From assembly GCA_012845835.1 (NCBI GenBank), contig JABAKD010000109.1:368429-432428 (forward strand): a stretch of 64,000 nt of DNA. Reading direction: 5' to 3'. Origin of the DNA: Undaria pinnatifida. Its lineage: Eukaryota; Sar; Phaeophyceae; Laminariales; Alariaceae. Position 1 is the first letter of the stretch; every line of letters begins with the position of its first letter. Positions 49,201 to 51,857 of the stretch are shown here, one piece after another. The position numbers and the translations under genes are program-made. The notes below the pieces were generated by a model. That model was not told where the DNA came from. It saw nothing but the letters and a program-made list of their open reading frames with translations, and ran no database searches.

Positions 49201-50834
49201 TAATTTTTTTCTACGATTAACTCCCAACCTGCACGTGGCGGTGCCATTTATTTCCTGTTTCGTTTGATAGCAAGTTGCATCTATCTGGCTAGATACTTCA
49301 TCCCGTGCTTCTATGTTGATTCTGTCAGCCATGATGTCGTATTCGACATGAATCCACATCAAAAGAATACCCACCTATCCCTCCCGCCCGCTGCTCCTTG
49401 CTGCGTTGCTTTCCCCCGTAACCCATTTGTTTCACAGAGCCTCGGATTGTGCTCGAGAATTCGAACCCGTTCACGATCGACGGCGTGCCTATCGAAGGTG
49501 GCTCCACGGGAGACTGCATCATCAAAATCCCTGAGGTGAGCAATGTTAGTGGCTGGGTCAATTAGTACGTCACCCTTTGATTTTTCCGTTTGATAGCTTG
49601 CACAGTGTTAGTAGCGTCGGTTTAGTTACGGTCAAGGGAAGCGGTATTCGCGAGGATTTTCAGGATGGAACCCCAGTCAACTGCATCATTCAATCTCCTC
49701 AGGTGGGCAAGGGCGTGATGCATCAGTGTGGGGAAGAGTGGTGGTCCCTCAATACTGATGGATGTGTCAGTCAAAATCATCGTCGCTTCGCCGGCAGCCG
49801 GCACTACTCGGCCGGCATGTTGACACTACTATTGTTTCCCCCATATATCCCATATAAATTAAGGCTTAGCGGGCAATCGACAGTACTACTCACCTGGCGT
49901 GCCAGCGGGGCACGTACTGTGCACCGAAGAACCTGTTACACCGGCCAAAATCATATGTTACAACCAATAACGGTTTCCGCTCGATAGTAAATTGTCACAA
50001 GGCCTTGGGTGAAATTGTCGTCTCTACTCGGAGTATTATTTTTGTTTCGTGTATTCTTGGTTTCCAATTTGTATATCAAACGCCGTTGCGAAAAATCACG
50101 CTTGCTCCTCTAGCCAAGATATCGTCATAGCTTGACACTCAGCACCACCCCAGTACGACATTTCACCTAACCTAGGGATTCCACAGGACCAGAAATGTGT
50201 TATGGCTGGAAAGACACTTCAACGAACGATCACACCATACAAACGTCGTCGGAAAGTCATTTCGCTTTACTTTCCATAGGTAGAGGGTCGTTGGGTTACT
50301 CAAGGGATGTGCTTAAAGTTTTGGTTGAAGCAAGTTGACGGGCGAGGAGGGACGCGCCTCATACGAGAAGCTGCAAAGGTATATGTCTAACTACTATCGT
50401 GGCAGGCATTGATAACACTTGTCATACCCGACTGCTGGACTGCTGCATATTCAGCTAGTATGTACCGTTGACAAAGAAGAATTTTGGGTATTGCACCTCA
50501 ACCGCGGAGAACCCTTCACAAATTGGAGACCCGGTTTCCTTATCCCCCGCTGGGGGAATATGTTGGGAATTGGAGGCGTTTTCTCTTGTGGGTCACAAGT
50601 CTTCAGCACCCCTTATTAGGCTTTTGTTTTTTCAAACTTATTTTGGACTCACGGCCCGTTGCAACTACCTCCGGATCCTCTTCGTCCGCTGCTTGGCACG
50701 TCCGCTGATCGTTATCGTGTGCTATTGTTGTACGTTCACCTGTCCTGTAGGGCTCCGATGGCGACGCTATCCTTATCCAGCTCAACGTCGAGACGGAGCT
50801 CACACTCGAGGACGATTGTTTTGTACTCGCTTGA
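5312..50834 (+). CDS. 20-exon gene: tandem F5/8C (discoidin-like) modules plus pectin-lyase-like beta-helix; 5' end not found
   Basis: This is a joined model of exons at 5312-5450, 6030-6214, 9389-9502, 11367-11472, 12690-12904, 14559-14750, 16341-16464, 18393-18460, 19812-19943, 21772-21852, 24128-24265, 25862-26038, 27832-27987, 30336-30518, 31578-31667, 32508-32584, 46082-46166, 46954-47134, 49438-49535 and 50751-50834. Every junction keeps phase. The total is 2625 nt, or 874 residues plus stop. Residues 1 to ~550 form four F5/8C-like modules, with SSWSC/SRWSC boxes early and ISEVEI/ITEVEI ends. Residues ~558-874 look like a right-handed beta-helix of the pectin-lyase fold (GDGSGD entry motif, VEGDYYLDGP, repeated T/V-I-T-D/E coils). 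From the families, I infer an extracellular carbohydrate-binding and possibly polysaccharide-modifying protein. No catalytic residues could be assigned. No initiator or signal peptide was found, so earlier exons probably lie upstream. Confidence 0.72.
5451..6029 (+). other. Intron 1
   Basis: No gene, RNA or known repeat was recognised. There is a short poly-C run near 5785 and a C-rich run just before the acceptor (about 5990-6012), ending CTTGGGCAG. Open frames inside, such as around 5610-5720, lack module motifs and compatible phases. Confidence 0.5.
6030..6214 (+). CDS. Exon 2: body of F5/8C module 1
   Basis: The exon runs from acceptor GGGCAG to donor GTAAGC with two leading bases of a split codon, then 61 codons. 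It begins FTSDSETT, the counterpart of FHKGDER in module 3 and FVDESWTEG in module 2. It continues through VVVDSWTGDAG and ends YMGITE. With exon 3 it makes ITEVEI, the usual closing strand of F5/8C domains. A PA14-like reading of VVDSW was considered, but the exon-by-exon match to modules 2 and 3 favours F5/8C. Confidence 0.78.
6452..6492 (+). pseudogene. Decayed copy of the 3' end of exon 2
   Basis: GTATCCGTGATGGACGAAGG and CATCACAGAA match GTGGCCGTGATCGACGAAGG and GATCACAGAA at 6171-6214, with a 6-9 bp deletion and no donor after it. Confidence 0.65.
7353..8870 (+). repeat. C-rich dispersed repeat, copy C (most complete)
   Basis: Runs from AACATCAAACCTTCTAG to the tail CAGCTGGAGTGTATTTTCAA, about 1.5 kb. 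The order is: GTAAACATTACAAGCCAG, several poly-C tracts (7480-7500, 7550-7595, 7868-7890, 8012-8036, 8127-8145, 8466-8500), two GCCTAGACCTAGCACCAC modules, ACAGGATAT, then the conserved tail. The internal CCTAGACCTAGCACCAC block occurs twice (7770 and 8076), so the unit contains an old duplication. No coding capacity was recognised. Confidence 0.93.
9389..9502 (+). CDS. Exon 3: closing strand of module 1 and linker into module 2
   Basis: Thirty-eight codons, phase 0 at both ends, between TGTCGCAG and donor GTGAGA. It begins VEIYVDVDD, completing the ITEVEI strand of module 1, then runs through VSLTVSATVNDD, which resembles the first strand of an F5/8C domain. It joins directly to the Asp-Gly start of exon 4. 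Exons 6 and 10 occupy the same place in later modules. Confidence 0.78.
10371..10612 (+). repeat. TG/TTG low-complexity tract
   Basis: Irregular tandem TGTGTTG-like units fill this stretch on the plus strand. The Cys/Val-rich frames through it reflect repeat composition and are not proteins. Confidence 0.9.
10856..11170. repeat. (ATGT)n microsatellite, about 78 units
   Basis: About 315 bp of uninterrupted tetranucleotide ATGT. Such a perfect array is probably young or unstable in length. All frames are open through it on both strands, which creates spurious long open frames. Confidence 0.97.
11367..11472 (+). CDS. Exon 4: N-terminal part of F5/8C module 2
   Basis: Phase 0 start after GTTCGCAAAG with DGSTSTSSSWSC, then CEITYDLLEV and EQLRI, ending in phase 1 before GTGAGG. 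The split codon with exon 5 reads Ala, giving LRIAF, the same junction as IQIAF in module 3. Asp-Gly, Trp-Ser-Cys and a second Cys are shared with exon 7. The acceptor is a less common AAG but sits at the homologous position. Confidence 0.78.
11473..12689 (+). other. Intron 4
   Basis: No recognisable gene, RNA or tandem repeat. The open frame at 11522-11884 has no module motifs and no compatible splice phase. Confidence 0.5.
12690..12904 (+). CDS. Exon 5: body of F5/8C module 2
   Basis: Two leading bases of a split codon then 71 codons, from CGACAG to donor GTGCGC. It begins FVDESWTEGATFNVYTAG and ends YVKIEGVPASGGQFSISE, the typical final strands of an F5/8C domain. It joins in phase 0 to VEI of exon 6. 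A second frame is open here but lacks these motifs. Confidence 0.8.
12977..13094 (+). repeat. Decamer minisatellite, consensus ACAAATGAAC
   Basis: About twelve imperfect 10-bp units alternating ACACGAATGA and ACAAATGAAC forms. Confidence 0.88.
13613..13905 (+). repeat. TATGTATGG-type low-complexity array
   Basis: Degenerate 5- to 10-bp units of GTATG/TATGG and GGAGTATGT. Met/Tyr/Val-rich frames across it are composition artefacts. Confidence 0.92.
14559..14750 (+). CDS. Exon 6: closing strand of module 2, linker, start of module 3
   Basis: Sixty-four codons, phase 0 at both ends, between ACTTCCAG and GTGTGT. It starts VEIRLNENAP, completing ISEVEI with exon 5. A Ser/Pro/Thr-rich linker and a Cys-containing segment (GGCSAGHFEGCRIYNIK) follow, leading directly into DGD of exon 7. 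The linker is longer than in exon 3. Confidence 0.78.
14751..16340 (+). other. Intron 6
   Basis: Holds a small GAGGGTTAAC array (15471-15525) and, next to it, a short fragment (15550-15573) that is the reverse complement of 549-573. The open frame at 15632-16033 has no module motifs. The rest is unassigned. Confidence 0.55.
15471..15525 (+). repeat. GAGGGTTAAC minisatellite
   Basis: About five imperfect units of roughly 10 bp (GAGGGTTAAG, GAGGGTTAAC). They resemble telomere-like G-rich motifs but are internal and short. Confidence 0.8.
16341..16464 (+). CDS. Exon 7: N-terminal part of F5/8C module 3
   Basis: Phase 0 start after CCGCTCCCAG with DGDNSEDSRWSC, a clear F5/8C-type opening. Cys, QFFLNTQRYLRQIQI follow, and the exon ends in phase 1 before GTGAGA. 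The split codon joins exon 8 as Ala. This is the best-preserved opening of the modules. An echo of its 3' half lies 100-170 bp into the next intron. Confidence 0.82.
16561..16633 (+). pseudogene. Decayed copy of the 3' half of exon 7
   Basis: Shares TCAACACCCAGAGGTAT exactly with 16427-16450 and flanking words (GATGTCT, CAGTTC, CAGGTCAAA). It has no donor and no open frame equivalent. Confidence 0.75.
17110..17283 (+). repeat. CTCACACC / CTCACGCC minisatellite
   Basis: Tandem 7- to 8-bp units CACACCT with CACGCCT and CGCACCT variants. The variants recur in a longer register of about 60 bp. Confidence 0.92.
18393..18460 (+). CDS. Exon 8: module 3 strand, FHKGDER
   Basis: Two bases of a split codon plus 22 codons between CACTCTGCAG and donor GTGAGC. 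It encodes FHKGDERHNEFIVYVRT, a segment highly typical of stramenopile F5/8C-like domains in which KGDER follows the IxIAF strand. In modules 1 and 2 this segment lies in one exon with the rest of the body. Here an extra phase 0 intron splits it from exon 9. Confidence 0.82.
18461..19811 (+). other. Intron 8
   Basis: No recognisable gene, RNA or repeat. Open frames at 19371-19784 and on the minus strand at 18981-19290 show no domain signature. Confidence 0.5.
19812..19943 (+). CDS. Exon 9: end of F5/8C module 3
   Basis: Forty-four codons in phase 0 after CCTCAAAACAG, with no ATG. It encodes SSGDTTDFQTWDL, a hydrophobic strand SIQIQP and DWFSIKE, the standard end of the domain. It stops at donor GTGACT, which keeps phase with exon 10. 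A further donor GTACGT at 20008 would extend the frame 64 bp but breaks phase with exon 10. Confidence 0.75.
19944..21771 (+). other. Intron 9
   Basis: Nothing assigned apart from short simple tracts: GAATGAATTTT-like units at 20795-20850 and ATGGTAGATGG at 20980-21045. The frame just after the donor stays open to 20007 (see exon 9). Confidence 0.5.
21772..21852 (+). CDS. Exon 10: closing strand of module 3 and linker
   Basis: Twenty-seven codons, phase 0, between TCTACTCGCAG and GTGAGT. It begins MILLEEEPY, in the place of the VEI start of exons 3 and 6, and continues to IRYYSGSASAVVA. The initial Met is internal. Read alone, the YYSGSAS stretch also recalls the last strands of PA14 domains, an alternative I rate lower because of the exon order. 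Confidence 0.7.
21932..21983 (+). repeat. (GTT)n microsatellite
   Basis: About 17 GTT units with one GTG interruption. Confidence 0.95.
22108..22283 (+). repeat. Exact 88-bp tandem duplication
   Basis: Positions 22108-22195 and 22196-22283 appear identical, starting ATATACGAGG and ending ATACGTATGC. The lack of differences suggests a recent event or an assembly artefact. Confidence 0.93.
23185..23270 (-). repeat. Antisense fragment of the C-rich repeat tail
   Basis: Matches in reverse the tail found at 3655-3725 and 8770-8840 (CAGCTGTGAGATC, TTCGTCGAAACT, GCTGTGTGTGATACT). Confidence 0.85.
24128..24265 (+). CDS. Exon 11: first part of F5/8C-like module 4
   Basis: Forty-six codons, phase 0 to 0, from ACTGTGCCAG to GTGAGG. 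It encodes VDGEGRIYMAGDD, then ARIWAIEMMFP and KTFTFQVRYYDDE, matching the IxIAF-KGDE strand region of earlier modules. It lacks the WSC box, so the module is either diverged or missing an exon. The acceptor is less certain, since CAG also occurs a few codons inside. Confidence 0.7.
24266..25861 (+). other. Intron 11
   Basis: No recognisable gene, RNA or tandem repeat. Minus-strand frames at 25282-25780 show no domain signature. Confidence 0.5.
25862..26038 (+). CDS. Exon 12: end of F5/8C-like module 4
   Basis: Fifty-nine codons, phase 0 to 0, from TTACTCCAG to GTGAGA. It begins SFTSAGGDETWETF, matching SAISSGDTTDFQTW of exon 9, then a hydrophobic strand YVDIIAVEG and LRVNDCRILGEMD. This completes the discoidin-like region before the beta-helix. 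Confidence 0.8.
26039..27831 (+). other. Intron 12
   Basis: No repeat or gene recognised. A frame at 26282-26467 is locally protein-like but has no splice phase compatible with exons 12 and 13. Confidence 0.5.
27832..27987 (+). CDS. Exon 13: entry to pectin-lyase-like beta-helix
   Basis: Fifty-two codons, phase 0 to 0, after TTCACCTTGAAG and before GTGAGC. It encodes WYVIPDYIGDGSGDQEE followed by an alpha-helical stretch with two Cys (ICDGIGESFDGTDCDG). The GDGxxD-xxx-I pattern is the usual N-terminal cap of pectin-lyase-fold proteins. It leads into the VEGDYYLDGP strand of exon 14. Confidence 0.75.
28759..28812 (+). repeat. 13-bp tandem repeat TATCATACTCTAG
   Basis: Four near-identical units in a row, the last one altered. 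Confidence 0.9.
29105..29325 (+). repeat. ACATAACC/GCATAACC minisatellite
   Basis: Tandem units of about 8 bp (ACATAACC, CGCATAAC, CGTATAAC). They occur in blocks separated by CAGTACACAATCGGCAAAAA spacers, so a longer unit of about 100 bp is itself repeated two to three times. Confidence 0.88.
29440..29526 (+). repeat. CCTCATTGCTA minisatellite
   Basis: About seven imperfect 11- to 12-bp units (CCTCATTGATA, CTTCATTGCTG, CCTCACCGCTA). Confidence 0.88.
30336..30518 (+). CDS. Exon 14: first coils of the beta-helix
   Basis: Sixty-one codons, phase 0 to 0, from TTTTCAATCGCAG to GTGAGT. It encodes LVEGDYYLDGPVFLKSGISL, the characteristic first strands of parallel beta-helix proteins, then GESGEGSP, ELNLHGSGTG and GVINADSIEGAV. 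The GVINAD-type strand forms one coil. It joins VQDITV of exon 15. Confidence 0.85.
30519..31577 (+). other. Intron 14
   Basis: Carries a decayed echo of the 3' end of exon 14 at 31132-31182 (see finding). Otherwise unassigned. Confidence 0.55.
31578..31667 (+). CDS. Exon 15: beta-helix coil
   Basis: Thirty codons, phase 0 to 0, from CTTTTGGCAG to GTAAGC. It encodes VQDITVRSNLDSAG, NVCFDVKNSQ. The VxDITV / VxNSQ pattern is a typical coil in which each exon carries about one turn. It joins DITIDEF of exon 16. Confidence 0.82.
31668..32507 (+). other. Intron 15
   Basis: Nothing recognised. It ends in a long pyrimidine tract and TTTTTGTCAG. Confidence 0.5.
32508..32584 (+). CDS. Exon 16: beta-helix coil before the giant intron
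   Basis: Twenty-five codons plus two bases, from TTTTTGTCAG to GTGAGC. It encodes DITIDEFAGEGCPIAST and FVDTDGI. It ends in phase 2. The only matching continuation seen (one leading base, coil pattern) is exon 17, 13.5 kb away, where the split codon reads Ile. Confidence 0.8.
32640..32825 (+). repeat. Diverged C-rich repeat tail
   Basis: Recognisable words in order: GATTTTGTCCCC, AACGGGTTT, CACCCTGTT, AAGGGGAATCGCCGACCT, ACGCAC, GCGATCGAAGTA. It is much more decayed than the copies at 3480-3730 and 8600-8850. Confidence 0.75.
33926..34497 (-). repeat. C-rich repeat copy D, 3' half (antisense)
   Basis: Reverse-complement match to copy C (about 8280-8860), starting at the tail AAAATACACTCCAGCTG and running through the poly-G tracts at 34270-34420 to ATCATGTATA. 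The other half resumes at 42035, after the palindrome. Confidence 0.92.
35112..35673 (-). other. Arm-conserved open frames (left arm)
   Basis: Two overlapping minus-strand frames of about 171 and 143 codons, both open also in the right arm at 40859-41420 on the plus strand. Because the arms are near identical, conservation of the frames alone does not prove coding. No domain was recognised (basic, Arg/Trp/Ser-rich). They could be a remnant of an element protein. Confidence 0.3.
36574..36948 (-). other. Arm-conserved open frame with Gly run (left arm)
   Basis: Frame of about 124 codons with WSRAAKRSGNWYRG, DAAGRFMAKWHRTEADKSW and WYMVWQATGLTTLW, interrupted by a poly-Gly run from the C/G tract. 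The mirror copy is at 39537-39932 on the plus strand. Trp-rich spacing looks protein-like, but I do not recognise a family. Confidence 0.35.
37393..38173 (-). pseudogene. Reverse-transcriptase fragment, left arm (frameshifted)
   Basis: Two minus-strand frames abut. The upstream one (38173-37847) has QFHESMRARVRMDDGEH and TQGLWQGC...SPLL, matching the strand before the catalytic palm in many eukaryotic retroelement reverse transcriptases. The downstream one (37815-37393) has the YADD box at 37728-37717, followed by AGLTVCETKK and LAWACYDRFKR. The two are in different frames, so at least one frameshift breaks the gene. No start, endonuclease or RNase H was found. The RT assignment is secure. 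The clade (non-LTR-like) is inference. Confidence 0.85.
38014..38813. other. Spacer between palindrome arms
   Basis: Single-copy loop of about 800 bp. Its left 160 bp continues the RT-like frame (minus strand) that has no partner in the right arm. The rest has short CTGTGCTTTGTCTGTG repeats near 38410 and no recognised gene. Confidence 0.7.
38786..39230 (+). pseudogene. Reverse-transcriptase fragment, right arm (frameshifted, truncated)
   Basis: This is the mirror copy. QFHESMQARVRIDD is followed by a 2-bp insertion relative to the left arm that destroys the QG-SPLL frame. The YADD box is at 39101-39112 with AGLTVCETKK after it. The frame then ends where the right arm has lost about 325 bp. 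It cannot encode an active enzyme. Confidence 0.85.
39537..39932 (+). other. Arm-conserved open frame with Gly run (right arm)
   Basis: Mirror of 36574-36948 with the same Trp-rich segments. The Gly run differs in length because the poly-G tract differs. Confidence 0.35.
40859..41420 (+). other. Arm-conserved open frames (right arm)
   Basis: Mirror copy of the frames at 35112-35673, with a few amino-acid differences and no stop gained. Not recognised. Confidence 0.3.
42035..42905 (-). repeat. C-rich repeat copy D, 5' half (antisense)
   Basis: Continues copy D after the palindrome: TATATATCCTGG, GTACAATCAGTGAGTAAAGA, several G tracts, then TCTGGCTTGTAATGTTTACTA and AGGTTTGATGTT. This mirrors 7353-8270 of copy C. 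With 33926-34497 it rebuilds a unit of about 1.45 kb. Confidence 0.92.
43183..43552 (+). other. Unassigned stretch before the 9-bp array
   Basis: Short open frames on both strands, with no domain or splice evidence. Confidence 0.3.
43553..44130 (+). repeat. TGTTATTAG 9-bp array with 171-bp higher-order period
   Basis: About 64 units of TGTTATTAG and variants (GGTTATTAG, TGTGATTAG, TGTTTTTAG). The variant pattern starting GATATTAGTGTTATTAGC recurs at 43647 and 43818, 171 bp or 19 units apart. The Val/Ile/Ser frames across it on both strands are artefacts. Confidence 0.93.
44600..45118 (+). repeat. TAGTGTAA-type AT-rich array
   Basis: Irregular units of 8-11 bp (TAGTGTAA, TAGTGTAT, TAGTGTAG) over about 520 bp. 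Confidence 0.92.
46082..46166 (+). CDS. Exon 17: beta-helix coil after the giant intron
   Basis: One leading base plus 28 codons, from TTGGATTACAG to GTGAGA. It encodes GDLFYGGGTSEG, EVTLEGVTDFTLTES. EGVTDFTLTES is a canonical coil and pairs with EGVTITDSTN of exon 18. Phase complements exon 16 exactly. Confidence 0.8.
46167..46953 (+). other. Intron 17
   Basis: No gene or repeat recognised. The frame upstream of exon 18 stays open back to 46825 without an intervening stop, so an earlier acceptor is possible. Confidence 0.5.
46954..47134 (+). CDS. Exon 18: beta-helix coils
   Basis: Sixty codons plus one base, from TATGCACTTCAG to GTACGT. It encodes SLEGVTITDSTNVSFEGDYD, then SANLVVTGTTSGVILRDITI. 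Two turns are evident (VTITDSTNVSF and VILRDITIGSG). It ends in phase 1. The split codon with exon 19 reads Glu. Confidence 0.84.
47265..47440 (+). repeat. ACACAACAC low-complexity array
   Basis: Irregular AACACA/ACAATAC units. It is similar in composition to the reverse complement of the TG tract at 10371-10612. Confidence 0.9.
48326..48378 (-). repeat. Antisense fragment of the C-rich repeat tail
   Basis: CAGCTGTTAGATTGAAATTT, CGCCGAAACTCATCTTTGCAA matches the repeat tail in reverse with several changes. Confidence 0.75.
49438..49535 (+). CDS. Exon 19: beta-helix coil
   Basis: Two leading bases then 32 codons, from TTGTTTCACAG to GTGAGC. It encodes PRIVLENSNPFTIDGVPI and GGSTGDCIIKIPE. 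The phase matches exons 18 and 20. The GDCIIKIPE segment is echoed at about 49600-49702 in the next intron. Confidence 0.8.
49536..50750 (+). other. Intron 19
   Basis: Holds a decayed, out-of-phase copy of exon 19 (49600-49702). The remainder (49703-50740) has no recognised gene. The acceptor follows GTTCACCTGTCCTGTAG. Confidence 0.55.
49600..49702 (+). pseudogene. Decayed copy of exon 19
   Basis: Reads TVKGSGIREDFQDGTPVNC then IIQSPQ before GTGGGC, parallel to NPFTIDGVPIEGGSTGDC, IIKIPE, GTGAGC in exon 19. No acceptor gives a phase that fits exon 19 or 20, and the donor is altered. Confidence 0.6.
50751..50834 (+). CDS. Exon 20: last coil and stop codon
   Basis: Starts in phase 0 after CACCTGTCCTGTAG with GSDGDAILIQLNVETELTLE, continues DDCFVLA and reaches TGA at 50832-50834. 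The coil pattern and phase fit. No donor consensus precedes the stop, so I take it as the terminal exon. Two further copies of this exon lie just downstream (51014, 51231), so alternative terminal exons are possible. Confidence 0.68.
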   Translation, partial: GSDGDAILIQLNVETELTLEDDCFVLA

Positions 50835-51013
50835 TTGGCTGGTTTACTGTCGATGGTGGCTGCTCAATACCGACTTTTGACAGGCAGTTGGGGAACGTCT
50901 TGGACGAGCGGGCTTCGACGTTTCGGCTGGTACATGTTATCATCGCGTCGGCTTGAAAGTAAAACCCGAGACAACTATATGACGTTTCCAAATTCATTGC
51001 TCTCTCCATGCAG

Positions 51014-51140
51014 GGGTCCGATGATAATTAATGCGGTCCTTGTACTGCTGAACGTGGCGACAGAGATTGAGCTTGAGTCAGCTGTGCTCTGTGGGGTTCA
51101 CGAGTGTACAATACATAGTAAATTTCTCGTACTTGATTGA
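51014..51140 (+). pseudogene. Second copy of exon 20 (frame-shifted)
   Basis: After CTCCATGCAG the sequence GGGTCCGATGATAATTAATG aligns with the start of exon 20, and later words (CTGCTGAACGT, GAGATTGAGCTTGAG) also match. In the phase 0 frame it stops after five codons. One base over, INAVLVLLNVATEIELES preserves the coil pattern. This indicates a one-base indel. Confidence 0.7.
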
Positions 51141-51230
51141 ATCACACCATGTGGTCGGCCAACCATGGTTTGGTACAAGTGTTTAGTAGGAAACGAAGTA
51201 CCAACGCGTGTATTCTGCAGCGTCATGCAG

Positions 51231-51284
51231 TGCTCTGATACCAACGGCGCTCTTATCCAGCCTTACGTGCGGATGCTGAGCTGA
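51231..51284 (+). pseudogene. Third copy of exon 20, possible alternative terminal exon
   Basis: After GCGTCATGCAG, in phase 0 the frame reads CSDTNGALIQPYVRMLS then TGA. It aligns with GSDGDAILIQ of exon 20. It is open and in the right phase to join exon 19, so it could be either a relic or a usable alternative last exon. Confidence 0.55.
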
Positions 51285-51798
51285 TTCTTAGTGTGTTAAA
51301 ATCCCCAAGGACGCCTGCCGCATGCTGACCGCATAAGTTGACATATCGTAGGCATGACTATTTTGCACTGTGTTTACGTTTTTGTGTAAGCGTACGACGG
51401 CTTGGTACCATCTGGGTGTGTGACTAGATGTTATATTGGTTGCCTGTTCCTGTACTGTTAACCGGTTAGAAAACGGCGTCGAAAAATTCGCCTCGAAGGG
51501 TTTGCGAAGCAGGAAATAAGGGCGCTGTCGTGAATAGTAGATGTGCCACACACATGTAAGGCATATATGAATTGAGCTGTGTGGGAGAATCTGTTCAAAA
51601 CAATTCGACACCAGGTGTGCAGATCGTGGACGATTTTCCACCTCATGCCGGTCACGATCTAGACCGTGTAGCACTCGAGCAACGGCGTGTATCGTAACAT
51701 CTGCAGACGTCATCCACGCAGACCGTACGGTTCCCTCAAGGCATCGTAACTTTCGCCATGTTGATCATATTGATCAGTGGGTCAATCTGTTTCGATAG

Positions 51799-51857
51799 AC
51801 GAATATGACGAATATGACGAATATGACGAAAATGACGAATATGACGAGAATGGCGAT
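51799..51857 (+). repeat. (GAATATGAC)n minisatellite
   Basis: Six to seven 9-bp units with AAAATGAC and GAGAATGGC variants at the right end. Confidence 0.93.

Larger units (their letters stand above)
47135..49437 (+). other. Intron 18
   Basis: Contains an ACAACACAACAC-type array (47265-47440) and a short antisense C-rich-repeat fragment (48326-48378). It also has small runs of GGCACATGAA (48470-48500). No gene was recognised. Confidence 0.55.
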
